The notes beneath the pieces were generated by a model that was not told the origin of the DNA, made no database searches, and saw only the letters and a program-made list of their open reading frames with translations. A stretch of 64,000 nt of DNA from Bordetella bronchialis (lineage in GTDB: Bacteria > Pseudomonadota > Gammaproteobacteria > Burkholderiales > Burkholderiaceae_B), in NCBI RefSeq assembly GCF_001676705.1, contig NZ_CP016170.1, positions 4,402,001-4,466,000 on the forward strand, given 5' to 3'. A program made the translations under genes and the position numbers. This document shows positions 17,670-27,114 of this stretch, one piece after another. Each line of letters opens with the position of its first letter. The first letter of the stretch is position 1.

Positions 17670-19010
17670 CTAGCGCTTGCCGGACTTGGCCTGGGCGTCC
17701 AAATCGCGCAGGAAGGCCAGCTTCTGCTGGATTTTAGCTTCCAGGCCGCGATCGGTTGGCTGGTAGAACGTGGGATTCATCCCGTCGGGAAAGTAATGCT
17801 CGCCGGCGGCATAGCCGTGGGGCTCGTCGTGGGCGTAGCGGTAGGCGTGGCCATGCCCCAGCTGTTTCATCAGCTTGGTCGGGGCGTTGCGCAGGTGCAT
17901 GGGCACCGGCGCGCTGCCGTGTTCGGCGGCGAAGCGCCGCGCCGCGTTATAGGCGTTGTACAGGGCATTGGACTTCGCGGCGCACGCCAGGTAGACCACG
18001 GCCTGCGCCAGCGCCAGCTCGCCTTCGGGCGAGCCCAGGCGCTCGTAGATGTCCGCGCCGTTCAAGGCGATCTCCGTGGCGCGCGGGTCGGCCAGGCCGA
18101 TGTCCTCCACCGCCATGCGCACGATGCGGCGGGACAGGTAACGCGGGTCCGCGCCGCCGTCTATCATGCGCGCGAACCAGTAGAGCGCGGCGTCGGGATC
18201 GGAGCCGCGCACCGACTTATGCAGCGCGCTGATCTGGTCGTAGAAGGCATCCCCGCCCTTGTCGAAGCGGCGCAGGTTCTGCGACAGCGAAGTTTCCAGC
18301 CATTCGGCGTCGACGACCCCGCGGTGCGCGGTGCGCGCCGATTCCGCGACCACTTCCACGGCGTTGATCAGCCGCCGCGCATCGCCGTCGGCCCAGCCGG
18401 CCAGCTGTTCGCGGGCACTGGCGTCGAAACGCATGGCCTCGGATTCCGGCACGCCGGCGTTCAGCTCGACCAGGGCGCGGTCGATCAGTTGCATCAGTTC
18501 GTCCGCGGTGAGCGATTGCAGCACGTACACGCGGGCGCGCGACAGCAGCGCCGAATTGACTTCGAAGGAGGGATTTTCCGTGGTCGCGCCGATGAAGGTG
18601 AACAGGCCGCTTTCCACATAGGGCAGGAAGGCATCCTGCTGCGCCTTGTTGAAGCGGTGGACCTCGTCGACGAAGAGAATGGTTCGGCGGCCCTGGCCCT
18701 GCGCCACCTGGGCCGCGGCCACCGCGTCGCGGATGTCCTTGACGCCGCCCAGCACGGCCGAAATGGCGATGAATTGCGCGTCGAAGCCGTCGGCCATCAG
18801 GCGCGCCAGCGTGGTCTTGCCCACGCCCGGCGGTCCCCAGAAGACCATGGAATGCGGCCGCCCGGACTGGAACGCCACGCGCAGCGGCTTGCCCTCGCCC
18901 AACAGGTGGGATTGGCCGACGACGTCGTCGAGGGTGCGCGGACGCAGGCGCTCGGCCAACGGGATGTGGGCCCGCTGCGCCGGGTCCGCGGCGAACAAAT
19001 CGTTGCTCAT
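17670..19010 (-). CDS. rarA: Replication-associated recombination ATPase RarA (MgsA)
   Basis: This 446-residue AAA+ ATPase acts at stalled replication forks and interacts with SSB. It starts [20 protein letters not shown], has Walker [12 protein letters not shown], Walker [13 protein letters not shown], sensor 1 [10 protein letters not shown], and the C-terminal tetramerisation region with YARYVHDE-like text ([20 protein letters not shown]). I used 19010 as the start because the family begins here. The open frame continues far upstream only as low-complexity shadow. No strong Shine-Dalgarno is visible. Its usual neighbour lolA is not adjacent: 15 kb of catabolic genes lie between. Confidence 0.97.
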   Translation of the reverse strand: MSNDLFAADPAQRAHIPLAERLRPRTLDDVVGQSHLLGEGKPLRVAFQSGRPHSMVFWGPPGVGKTTLARLMADGFDAQFIAISAVLGGVKDIRDAVAAAQVAQGQGRRTILFVDEVHRFNKAQQDAFLPYVESGLFTFIGATTENPSFEVNSALLSRARVYVLQSLTADELMQLIDRALVELNAGVPESEAMRFDASAREQLAGWADGDARRLINAVEVVAESARTAHRGVVDAEWLETSLSQNLRRFDKGGDAFYDQISALHKSVRGSDPDAALYWFARMIDGGADPRYLSRRIVRMAVEDIGLADPRATEIALNGADIYERLGSPEGELALAQAVVYLACAAKSNALYNAYNAARRFAAEHGSAPVPMHLRNAPTKLMKQLGHGHAYRYAHDEPHGYAAGEHYFPDGMNPTFYQPTDRGLEAKIQQKLAFLRDLDAQAKSGKR

Positions 19011-19334
19011 GGGGGAAAAGAGACGAAAGCGAAGGAGTATTACACCAGATATGGGGGCGATGCCCGGCCTGGCAACGGGCCACCCGGCGCCCGGGAAGGC
19101 TGCTATGCGCCATCGCGGGCCCGGCCCGCGACGCGCCCGCGCTTTCCGCGGGGGCGGCGCCATGCAAGGCTCCTGGATCCCGCTGTGGGGCGGAATCCGG
19201 TGTGCGGATCCGAGGGCTGCGGCCCTTCCGCGCCCCATACTCGGGAAAACCCGGCTGGCGGCTTGTAAATAATTTTCAGGATAATCCGAAAAAACCGATT
19301 TCCCGGTAAAAGTTTTCAGCCCAGCGGTCGCGCC
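19011..19334. promoter_or_regulatory. 324-bp region upstream of the D-amino-acid cluster, with an inverted repeat
   Basis: No gene is seen here. The last 75 bp turn AT-rich. TTTTC (19273-19277) and GAAAA (19288-19292) flank GGAT-A-ATCC, giving a near-perfect inverted repeat with one unpaired A. ACCG and CGGT flank a second short repeat about 19294-19306. The location before the first gene of the cluster makes it a candidate operator for the cluster's RpiR regulator. The region is also the left junction of the block that separates rarA from lolA. Confidence 0.45.
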
Positions 19335-20666
19335 ATGTCGGATTCCACGCCTTCTTACCCACCCCTCGATCCCGCCGGAAAAGGCCTGGGCGCCTTCCCG
19401 GCCGGCTGTACGCCGGCCCAGGCCGCCGGCCTGGGCTGGAACCTGCTGGCCGAGGACGTCAGCCTGCCGGCCGCCGTCCTGTACGAGTCCCGGATCCGCC
19501 ATAACCTGGCCTGGATGCAGGACTTCATGCGCGCCTACAAGGTGCAGCTGGCGCCGCACGGCAAGACCACCATGAGCCCCGCCCTGTTCCATCGCCAGCT
19601 GCAAGGCGGCGCCTGGGGCATTACGCTGGCCACGGCGCCGCAGGCCCATGCCGCCTACCGCTACGGCGTGCGGCGCATCCTGATGGCCAACCAGCTGGTG
19701 GGCCGCGCCAACATGGCGCTGGTGGCGGGAATGCTGGCCGACCCCTCGTTCGAATTCTGCTGCCTGGTCGACGACCCGGCCAATATCGCGCAATTGGGCG
19801 CGTACTTCGCCTCCCAGGGCCGCGTGCTGCGCGTGCTGGTCGAATTGGGCGTGCCGGGCGGCCGTACCGGCGTGCGCGACGATGCGGCCCTGCGGCGCGT
19901 GGCCGAGGAAATCGCCCGCTGGCCGCAGTCCCTGGCGCTGGCCGGGGTCGAGCTGTACGAGGGCGTGCTGTCCGACGAAGCGCAAATCCGTGCCTTCCTG
20001 CGCCGCGCGGTGGCGACCCTGCGCGCCTTGCAGTCCCAGGGCAAGCTGGCGCCGCAAGGAAGCGCCATCCTGACCGGCGCCGGATCGGCCTGGTTCGACG
20101 TGGTGGCGCAGGAGTTCTCCGGCCTGGACATCGGCCGGCCGCTGGACATCGTGCTGCGGCCCGGATGCTACCTGAGCCATGACGTGGGAATTTATCGCGG
20201 CGCGGCCGAACGCATCGGCCGCGACAACGACGTGGCGCGCGGCATGGCGCCCGGCCTGCTGCCTGCGCTGCAGGTGTGGGCCTACGTGCAATCGCTGCCC
20301 GAACCGGGCCGCGCCATCATCGGCATGGGCAAGCGCGACGCCGCCTTCGATGCCGGCCTGCCGGTTCCGGCCCGGCACTACCGGCCCGGTGCGGGTACGC
20401 CCGAAGCCGGGACGCCCGAAGCCGGGACGCCCGAAGCCGGGACGCCCGCCGCCGGGACGCCCCGCGTGGCCCCGTCCCACTGGGAAGTCACCGCGATGAT
20501 GGACCAGCATGCCTTCATGCGCATCGCCGACGGCGACGACATCCAGGTGGGCGACATGATCGGCTTCGATATTTCGCACCCCTGCCTGACCTTCGACAAA
20601 TGGAAGCAGGTGCTGCTGGTGGACGACGACTACCGCGTCGTCGACGTCGCGCAAACCTTCTTCTGA
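19335..20666 (+). CDS. D-serine dehydratase / D-threonine aldolase-like PLP enzyme (amino acid deaminase)
   Basis: This 443-residue enzyme has the alanine-racemase-type barrel that binds PLP. Lys77 in LAPHGKTTMSP is the Schiff-base lysine. VLVELGVPGGRTGVRD and LRPGCYLSHDVGIY fit the DSD1/D-threonine aldolase branch. It should convert a D-hydroxyamino acid to an oxo acid plus ammonia, or cleave it. The metal site of this branch usually reads HxC or HxD near the C-terminus. Here His392 is followed by Ala and Phe (DQHAFM), so metal use is uncertain. A pentapeptide repeat (GTPEA) interrupts the region before this motif. It heads the D-amino-acid cluster. Confidence 0.85.
   Translation: MSDSTPSYPPLDPAGKGLGAFPAGCTPAQAAGLGWNLLAEDVSLPAAVLYESRIRHNLAWMQDFMRAYKVQLAPHGKTTMSPALFHRQLQGGAWGITLATAPQAHAAYRYGVRRILMANQLVGRANMALVAGMLADPSFEFCCLVDDPANIAQLGAYFASQGRVLRVLVELGVPGGRTGVRDDAALRRVAEEIARWPQSLALAGVELYEGVLSDEAQIRAFLRRAVATLRALQSQGKLAPQGSAILTGAGSAWFDVVAQEFSGLDIGRPLDIVLRPGCYLSHDVGIYRGAAERIGRDNDVARGMAPGLLPALQVWAYVQSLPEPGRAIIGMGKRDAAFDAGLPVPARHYRPGAGTPEAGTPEAGTPEAGTPAAGTPRVAPSHWEVTAMMDQHAFMRIADGDDIQVGDMIGFDISHPCLTFDKWKQVLLVDDDYRVVDVAQTFF
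20394..20465 (+). repeat. 15-bp coding minisatellite (GTPEA repeats)
   Basis: Three GTPEA units (20394, 20409, 20424), one GTPAA (20439) and a partial GTPR (20454) lie in frame within the PLP enzyme gene. The near-identical 15-bp units suggest recent slippage. They would form a flexible acidic linker at the C-terminal domain boundary. Confidence 0.85.
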
Positions 20667-20672
20667 AACCCC

Positions 20673-20690
20673 GGCCGGCGCAAGCCGGCC
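20673..20690 (+). terminator. GC-rich hairpin after the PLP enzyme gene
   Basis: GGCCGGC (20673-20679) and GCCGGCC (20684-20690) form a perfect 7-bp stem with a GCAA tetraloop, 7 bp after the stop. There is no proper T-run, only CTTTTA about 10 bp later. It could attenuate or stabilise the message ahead of the transporter genes rather than terminate it. Confidence 0.4.
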
Positions 20691-20765
20691 CATGGCAAGC
20701 CTTTTACCCGACACGCAGTTCCCGCCCGGCGGCGCCGTCCGTCCTGTACTTCTGGAGCACATCCG

Positions 20766-22322
20766 ATGAACGCATTGGTCTCCCGTCGCCGCGACGGGCT
20801 GAAAACCCTGTTGCTGGCCGCCGCACTGGGCGTGGCCGCGCTGGCCGGCCCCGCGCACGCCGCCCCCGTCAAGGGCGGCACGATTTCGGTCGCCACGATA
20901 GGCGAGCCGCCCACGCTGGACCCGATGGCCAGCACCGCCGACCTGGTGGGCATGATCAGCCAGCACATCTACGAAACGCTGTACACCTTCGATGCCAAGT
21001 GGAACCTGACGCCGCTGCTGGCCCAGGCCCTGCCCACGGTCAGCGCCGACGGCCTGACGGTGACCATTCCCGTGCGCACCGACGTCAGCTTCCATGACGG
21101 CAGCAAGATGACGGTGGAAGATGTGATTGCCTCGCTGCAGCGCTGGACGACCACGGCCTCGCGCGGCAAGCAGACCGCCCCGCTCATCAAGGCCATCGAG
21201 GCCGCCGACGACCATACGGTGCGCATCGTCCTGACGCAGCCCTACGCGCCGCTGACGGCATTGCTGGCCATGAACAACGCCGCCGCGGTCGTCATGCCCA
21301 AGAGCAAGATCGCCGCGACCATCACGGACTACGTCGGCACCGGCCCCTATATGGTCAAGGCCCGCGTACCGGACCAATATCTGCAGCTGGTGCGTTTCCC
21401 GGGCTACAAGTCGCGCGGCGGCCAGCCCGACGGCTACGGCGGCGCGCGCGAGCAGAACCTGGACGAGATCCGCTTCGTGCCGGTGCCCAATGCCAACACG
21501 CGGCTGGAAAGCGCGGTGGCCGGACAGTACGACTATGTCGATTCCATCGCCGTGGAATCCGCCGCCAAGCTCAAGTCCGGACAGTCGCAGCCCGTGCTGC
21601 TCAAGCCCTTCGGATGGCCGCGGCTGGTGCTGAACACCAAGCAGGGCATCATGTCCAACCTGAAGATGCGCCAGGCCGTGCAGATGGCGCTGAACGAGGA
21701 AGACATGCTGGCGGCGGCCTTCGGCAGCACCGACTACTACACCGTGGACGGCGCCATGTATCCCAAGGGCTACCCCTGGCACACCGACCGCGGCACCCAG
21801 GCCTACAACAAGGGCGATGCCGCGGGCGCCAAGAAGCTGATCGCCGCGGCCGGCATCCCCGACCGCACCATCCGCATCCTGACCAGCCAGCAATACGAAT
21901 TCCACTACAAGATGGCGCTGGTCGCGGCGGAATACCTGAAGCAGGCCGGCTTCAAGGTCGACATGCAGGTGGTCGACTGGGCCACGCTGACGCAGCGCCG
22001 CCAGGATCCCGCGCTGTGGGACATCTTCATTACCCACAGCCCCTTCCTGCCCGAACCCGCCCTGATCGATTTCCCGTCGAAGAACTCGCCGGGATGGTGG
22101 GACACCCCGCGCCGCAATGAAACCCTGGACGCCTTCAACCGCGCCACGTCGCAGGAAGAACGCGTCAAGCGCTGGGCCGACGTGCAGCAGGCCATCTTCG
22201 ACGAGGTGCCCTTTATCAAGGTCGGCGATTTCAACGCGGTGGCCGCCAAGTCGCCCGCGCTGCAAGGCGTGACGCCGGCCCCCTGGCCCTACTTCTGGAA
22301 CGCCTGGAAGGCGTCGAAGTAA
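20766..22322 (+). CDS. Dipeptide/oligopeptide-type ABC transporter substrate-binding protein
   Basis: This 518-residue SBP_bac_5 (DppA/OppA) family protein has a signal peptide ending AGPAHAAP. Family signatures are GGTISVATIGEPPTLDPMAS, QHIYETLYTFDAKW, YVGTGPYMVKARVPD and KMRQAVQMALNEEDML. It binds peptides or similar solutes in the periplasm and delivers them to the two permeases encoded next. Cluster context suggests N-acyl-D-amino acids or D-amino-acid-containing peptides, which is inference. Confidence 0.95.
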   Translation: MNALVSRRRDGLKTLLLAAALGVAALAGPAHAAPVKGGTISVATIGEPPTLDPMASTADLVGMISQHIYETLYTFDAKWNLTPLLAQALPTVSADGLTVTIPVRTDVSFHDGSKMTVEDVIASLQRWTTTASRGKQTAPLIKAIEAADDHTVRIVLTQPYAPLTALLAMNNAAAVVMPKSKIAATITDYVGTGPYMVKARVPDQYLQLVRFPGYKSRGGQPDGYGGAREQNLDEIRFVPVPNANTRLESAVAGQYDYVDSIAVESAAKLKSGQSQPVLLKPFGWPRLVLNTKQGIMSNLKMRQAVQMALNEEDMLAAAFGSTDYYTVDGAMYPKGYPWHTDRGTQAYNKGDAAGAKKLIAAAGIPDRTIRILTSQQYEFHYKMALVAAEYLKQAGFKVDMQVVDWATLTQRRQDPALWDIFITHSPFLPEPALIDFPSKNSPGWWDTPRRNETLDAFNRATSQEERVKRWADVQQAIFDEVPFIKVGDFNAVAAKSPALQGVTPAPWPYFWNAWKASK

Positions 22323-22343
22323 GCGGCGCAACGAGGATTCCCC

Positions 22344-23285
22344 GTGCTGTCCTATCTTTTCAACCGCCTGTTGGGCCTGGTCGCGGTGATGTTCCTGGTG
22401 GCCACCACCGTCTTCGTGATCATCCGGGTCACGCCGGGCGACCCGGCCGCCGTCATGCTGGGCCCCGAGGCCAGCCAGCAGGATATCTCGGCCCTGCGCG
22501 CGCGCCTGGGACTGGACCGGCCGCTGCCCGTGCAATACGTGACGTGGCTGGGCCAGCTGGCGCGCGGCGACCTGGGCCAGTCCATATTCCTGAACAAGCC
22601 GGTGCTTTCCGCGCTGGCCGACCGCGCCGAGCCGACCTTCTGGCTGACGCTGATGTCGCTGGTCATCGCCACGTTGATCGCGCTGCCGGTAGGCATCCTG
22701 TCCGCCGTCAAGCGCGGCACGACGCTGGACCAGTCGGTGCTGAGTTTCTCCATGTTCACGTCCAGCGTGCCCAGTTTCTGGCTGGGGCTGCTGCTGATGC
22801 AGGTGTTCGCGGTGAAGCTGGGCTGGCTGCCGGTGTCGGGCTATGGCGGCCCGGACGCGTCCTTCGGCACGCGGCTCAGCCACCTGGTGCTGCCGGCGGT
22901 GGTGCTGGGGCTGGTCAACTCGGCGCTGATCACCCGCTTCATCCGCGCCAGCATGCTGGACGTGCTGCGCGACGATTATGTCCGCACCGCGCGCGCCAAG
23001 GGGCTGACCGAAAGCAAGGTGATCCTGAAGCATGCGGTGCGCAACGCGCTGATCCCCATCCTGACCGTGCTGGGGCTGACCACGGCCCTGCTGGTCAGCG
23101 GCGCGGTGGTCACCGAAACCGTATTCGGCCTGCCCGGCGTGGGCAGCCTGGTGGTGTCCGCGGTACTGCGGCGCGACTACCCCGTTATCCAGGGCGCGCT
23201 GCTGGTGGTCGCGGCCATCTACGTGCTGATCAATCTTCTTATCGACCTGCTCTATCTGCTGGTCGACCCGCGGGTACGCTACTGA
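22344..23285 (+). CDS. ABC transporter permease (DppB type)
   Basis: This 313-residue inner-membrane protein has six predicted helices. It starts MLSYLFNRLLGLVAVMFLVA and carries VIIRVTPGDPAAVMLG, the family's N-terminal signature. The cytoplasmic EAA-type loop reads YVRTARAKGLTESKVILKHA, which contacts the ATPases. It begins 21 bp after the binding protein gene, and its stop overlaps the next start (TGATG). Confidence 0.96.
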   Translation: MLSYLFNRLLGLVAVMFLVATTVFVIIRVTPGDPAAVMLGPEASQQDISALRARLGLDRPLPVQYVTWLGQLARGDLGQSIFLNKPVLSALADRAEPTFWLTLMSLVIATLIALPVGILSAVKRGTTLDQSVLSFSMFTSSVPSFWLGLLLMQVFAVKLGWLPVSGYGGPDASFGTRLSHLVLPAVVLGLVNSALITRFIRASMLDVLRDDYVRTARAKGLTESKVILKHAVRNALIPILTVLGLTTALLVSGAVVTETVFGLPGVGSLVVSAVLRRDYPVIQGALLVVAAIYVLINLLIDLLYLLVDPRVRY

Positions 23286-24154
23286 TGTCCATGGTTCTTT
23301 CCTCGCATGCCGGCGGCGAACGCTGGCAGGTCCTGCGCCTGCTGGTCGCGCGCAAGACCGTGCTGCTGAGCCTGATCGTGCTGGTCGTGCTGGTCGGCGC
23401 CGCCTTGCTGGCGCCGCTGATCAGTCCCTACGATCCTTTCAAGCTGTCCATCGTGAACCGCCTGAAGCCGCCCAGCGCGGCGCACTGGTTCGGCACCGAC
23501 GACTTCGGCCGCGATGTGTTCAGCCGCGTGGTCTACGGCGGCCGCCTGTCGCTCACGGTGGGCTTTTCCGTGGTGGTGCTATCCAGCATCCTGGGCATCG
23601 CGCTGGGGCTGATCGCCGGCTTTTTCCGCCGCGCCGACAAATTCGTCTCGCGGCTGATCGACGCCATGATGGCCTTTCCCGACATCCTGCTGGCGATCTC
23701 GCTGGTGGCGGCACTGGGACCGTCGGTGCTGAACGTGGTCATCGCCCTGGGCATCGTCTACACGCCGCGCCTGGCGCGCATCGTGCGGGCATCCACCCTG
23801 GTAATACGAGAACTGCCCTTCGTCGAGGCGGCCCGCGCGCTGGGCGTGCCGACGCGCCGCATCGTGGCCGTGCACGTGCTGCGCAACCTGGTGTCGCCCA
23901 TCCTGGTACAGGGCACGTTCATCTTCGCCTACGCCATCCTGGCGGAGGCAGGCCTGTCCTTCCTGGGCGTGGGCGTATCGCCCGACATCCCCACCTGGGG
24001 CACGATGATCAACGCCGGCCAGCAATACATGGGCTCGGCCGACTGGATCATGATTTTTCCGGGCATCGCCATCGTGCTGTCGGTGCTGTCCCTGCAATTG
24101 GTTGGCGACGGGCTGCGCGACGTGCTGGACCCGCGCCTGCGCAAGGAGTTGTGA
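23285..24154 (+). CDS. ABC transporter permease (DppC type)
   Basis: This 289-residue partner permease begins at the ATG that overlaps the DppB-type stop by one base. The N-terminal FGTDDFGRDVFSRVVYGGR is the signature of OppC/DppC proteins, and FVEAARALGVPTRRIVAVHV is the EAA loop. It forms the heterodimeric channel with the preceding gene product. Confidence 0.96.
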   Translation: MSMVLSSHAGGERWQVLRLLVARKTVLLSLIVLVVLVGAALLAPLISPYDPFKLSIVNRLKPPSAAHWFGTDDFGRDVFSRVVYGGRLSLTVGFSVVVLSSILGIALGLIAGFFRRADKFVSRLIDAMMAFPDILLAISLVAALGPSVLNVVIALGIVYTPRLARIVRASTLVIRELPFVEAARALGVPTRRIVAVHVLRNLVSPILVQGTFIFAYAILAEAGLSFLGVGVSPDIPTWGTMINAGQQYMGSADWIMIFPGIAIVLSVLSLQLVGDGLRDVLDPRLRKEL

Positions 24155-24157
24155 GTC

Positions 24158-25161
<1,004 letters not shown>

Positions 25162-25165
<4 letters not shown>

Positions 25166-26190
25166 TTGACGCCATGACCGACGCCACGACCCCTGCCCCC
25201 GAAACGGGCGCCGCCGGCCCCCGCCCCGCCAGTCCGCTGCTGCGCGTCGAAGACCTGCGCGTGCACTTTCCCACGTCCTCGCGGCGCGGCGCGCCCGTGG
25301 TCAAGGCCGTCGACGGCGTCAGCTTCGACGTGGGCCGCAACGCCATCGTCGGGCTGGTCGGCGAATCCGGCTCCGGCAAGACCACGACCGGCCGCGCCCT
25401 GTTGCGCCTGCTGCCCGCCACCAGCGGCCGCGTGCTGTTCGACGGCACGGACCTGAGCGGCTTGGACGAAAGCGCGATGCTGCCCTGGCGGCGGCGCATG
25501 CAGATCGTGTTCCAGGACCCCTATGCCAGCCTCAACCCCCGCATGACGGTGGCCCAGATCCTGGGCGAGGCCCTGGACACGCACAAGCTGGCGCGCGACC
25601 GCCGGCACGAACGCATCGCCGAGCTGCTGATGCGCGTGGGACTGAACGCGGACCACGCCCGGCGCTATCCGCACGAGTTTTCCGGCGGACAGCGCCAGCG
25701 CATCGGTATCGCCCGCGCCCTGGCGGTGGAGCCCGACTTCATCGTGGCCGACGAACCCGTGTCGGCGCTGGACGTATCGGTGCAGGCGCAGGTATTGAAC
25801 CTGCTGCAGGACCTGCAGCGCGACCTGGGCCTGGCCATGCTGTTCGTGGCCCACGACCTGGCGGTGGTCAACTACCTGTGCGACGAGGTCGTCGTGCTGT
25901 ACCTGGGCCGCGTGATGGAAAGCGGGCCGACGCGGCGCGTATACGCGGCGCCGCGCCATCCGTATACTCGCGCCCTGCTGTCGGCCGCGCCGGTGCCGGA
26001 CCCGCGCGCGCCGCGCAACCGCATCCTGCTGAAGGGCGACATCCCCAGTCCCATGGACCCGCCTTCCGGCTGCGTGTTCCGCACCCGTTGCCCGCACGCC
26101 ATCGATGCCTGCGCGCAGGCCGTTCCGCAAGCGCAGCCTGTCGGCGGCGGCCAGACGGTGGCCTGCCTGCGGGCCGACGAACTGGCCTGA
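25162..26190 (+). CDS. ABC transporter ATP-binding protein (DppF type)
   Basis: This 342-residue second ATPase of the importer has Walker A ([19 protein letters not shown]), Q-loop ([19 protein letters not shown]), signature ([15 protein letters not shown]) and Walker B ([14 protein letters not shown]). The C-terminal extension has [17 protein letters not shown]. The first 25 residues are a Pro/Ala-rich leader. An internal ATG at residue 5 is an alternative start. Confidence 0.96.
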
Positions 26191-26237
26191 GAACCGTCCC
26201 CGACCCGGCAGGTCTTCCGATTACGCCTGAAAACCCC

Positions 26238-27110
26238 ATGACCCAGATCCGCGACATCGTCTACCAGATCCGCAGTTGCCGCGACACACTCAGCGCGACC
26301 GAACGCAAGGTGGCGGACGCCATCCTGGACGATATCGCCATGGCGGCCGGCGCCACCGTCGACCAGCTGGCGGGCAAGGCCGGCGTCAGCATCGCCACCA
26401 TCTCGCGCTTCGCGCGGTCGGTCGGCTGCGACGACACCCGCGACCTGAAAATGAAGCTGGCCCAGGCCAGCGCCGTGGGCACGCGCTTCCTGGACCGCAG
26501 CGTACCGGCGGAGGAAAGCACCTTCTACGCGCGCATCTACGCCGACATCGAAAGCACCTTGCGCGCGCACCTGCCGCTGTATACGGAAACCCTGTTCGAG
26601 GACGCGATGGAGATCGTGCGCAATGCGCGCATGACCTATGTCTTCGGCATGGGCGGGGCCTCCGCGGTGCTGGCGCAGGAAATGCAATCGCGCCTGGTGC
26701 GCCTGGGCTATCCCGTGGCCGCCTACAGCGACGCCGTGCTGCTGCGCATGGTGGCCGCCACGCTGGACGAGCGCGACGCCGTGATCATGCTGTCGGCCTC
26801 CGGCCTGACGCCCGAAATGCTGTCGGGCGCCCGCATCGTCAAGCAGTACCGCGCCCGCATCGTCGCCCTGACCGACGCCACCGCGCCCTTGGCCGGACTG
26901 GCGGACGTGGTCATCCCCGTACGGACCGACGAAACCGACTTCATCTACAAGCCCTCGTCATCGCGGTACGCGATGATGCTGGCCATCGACCTGCTGGCCA
27001 CCGAGCTGGCCATGGCGCGGCAGGACGAAACCCGCGACCGGCTGCGCCGCATCAAGCTGGCCCTGGACGAATACCGCGGCGGGCCGAATCGCCTGCCGCT
27101 TGGAGATTGA
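26238..27110 (+). CDS. RpiR/MurR-family regulator with SIS domain
   Basis: This 290-residue protein has an N-terminal HTH_6 domain (about residues 1-78, with TVDQLAGKAGVSIATISRFA). A SIS sugar-phosphate-type domain follows (about 125-265, with VFGMGGASAVLAQEMQSRLV and ALTDATAPLAGLADVVIPV). SIS regulators sense phosphosugars or related metabolites. It sits inside the operon between the transporter and the D-aminoacylase gene, whose start follows 4 bp after its stop. It most likely controls this cluster. Confidence 0.93.
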   Translation: MTQIRDIVYQIRSCRDTLSATERKVADAILDDIAMAAGATVDQLAGKAGVSIATISRFARSVGCDDTRDLKMKLAQASAVGTRFLDRSVPAEESTFYARIYADIESTLRAHLPLYTETLFEDAMEIVRNARMTYVFGMGGASAVLAQEMQSRLVRLGYPVAAYSDAVLLRMVAATLDERDAVIMLSASGLTPEMLSGARIVKQYRARIVALTDATAPLAGLADVVIPVRTDETDFIYKPSSSRYAMMLAIDLLATELAMARQDETRDRLRRIKLALDEYRGGPNRLPLGD

Positions 27111-27114
27111 CACG

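Noticed and set aside
19011..23033. Very long N-terminal extension of the rarA reading frame
   Set aside because: The frame is open by GC bias only. It runs antisense to the PLP enzyme and ABC transporter genes, and the family starts at MSNDLF.
27100..27114. Upstream ATG for the D-aminoacylase gene
   Set aside because: It lies inside the RpiR gene end and upstream of the GGAG site that fits the ATG at 27115. Residue numbering also matches known D-aminoacylase from 27115.
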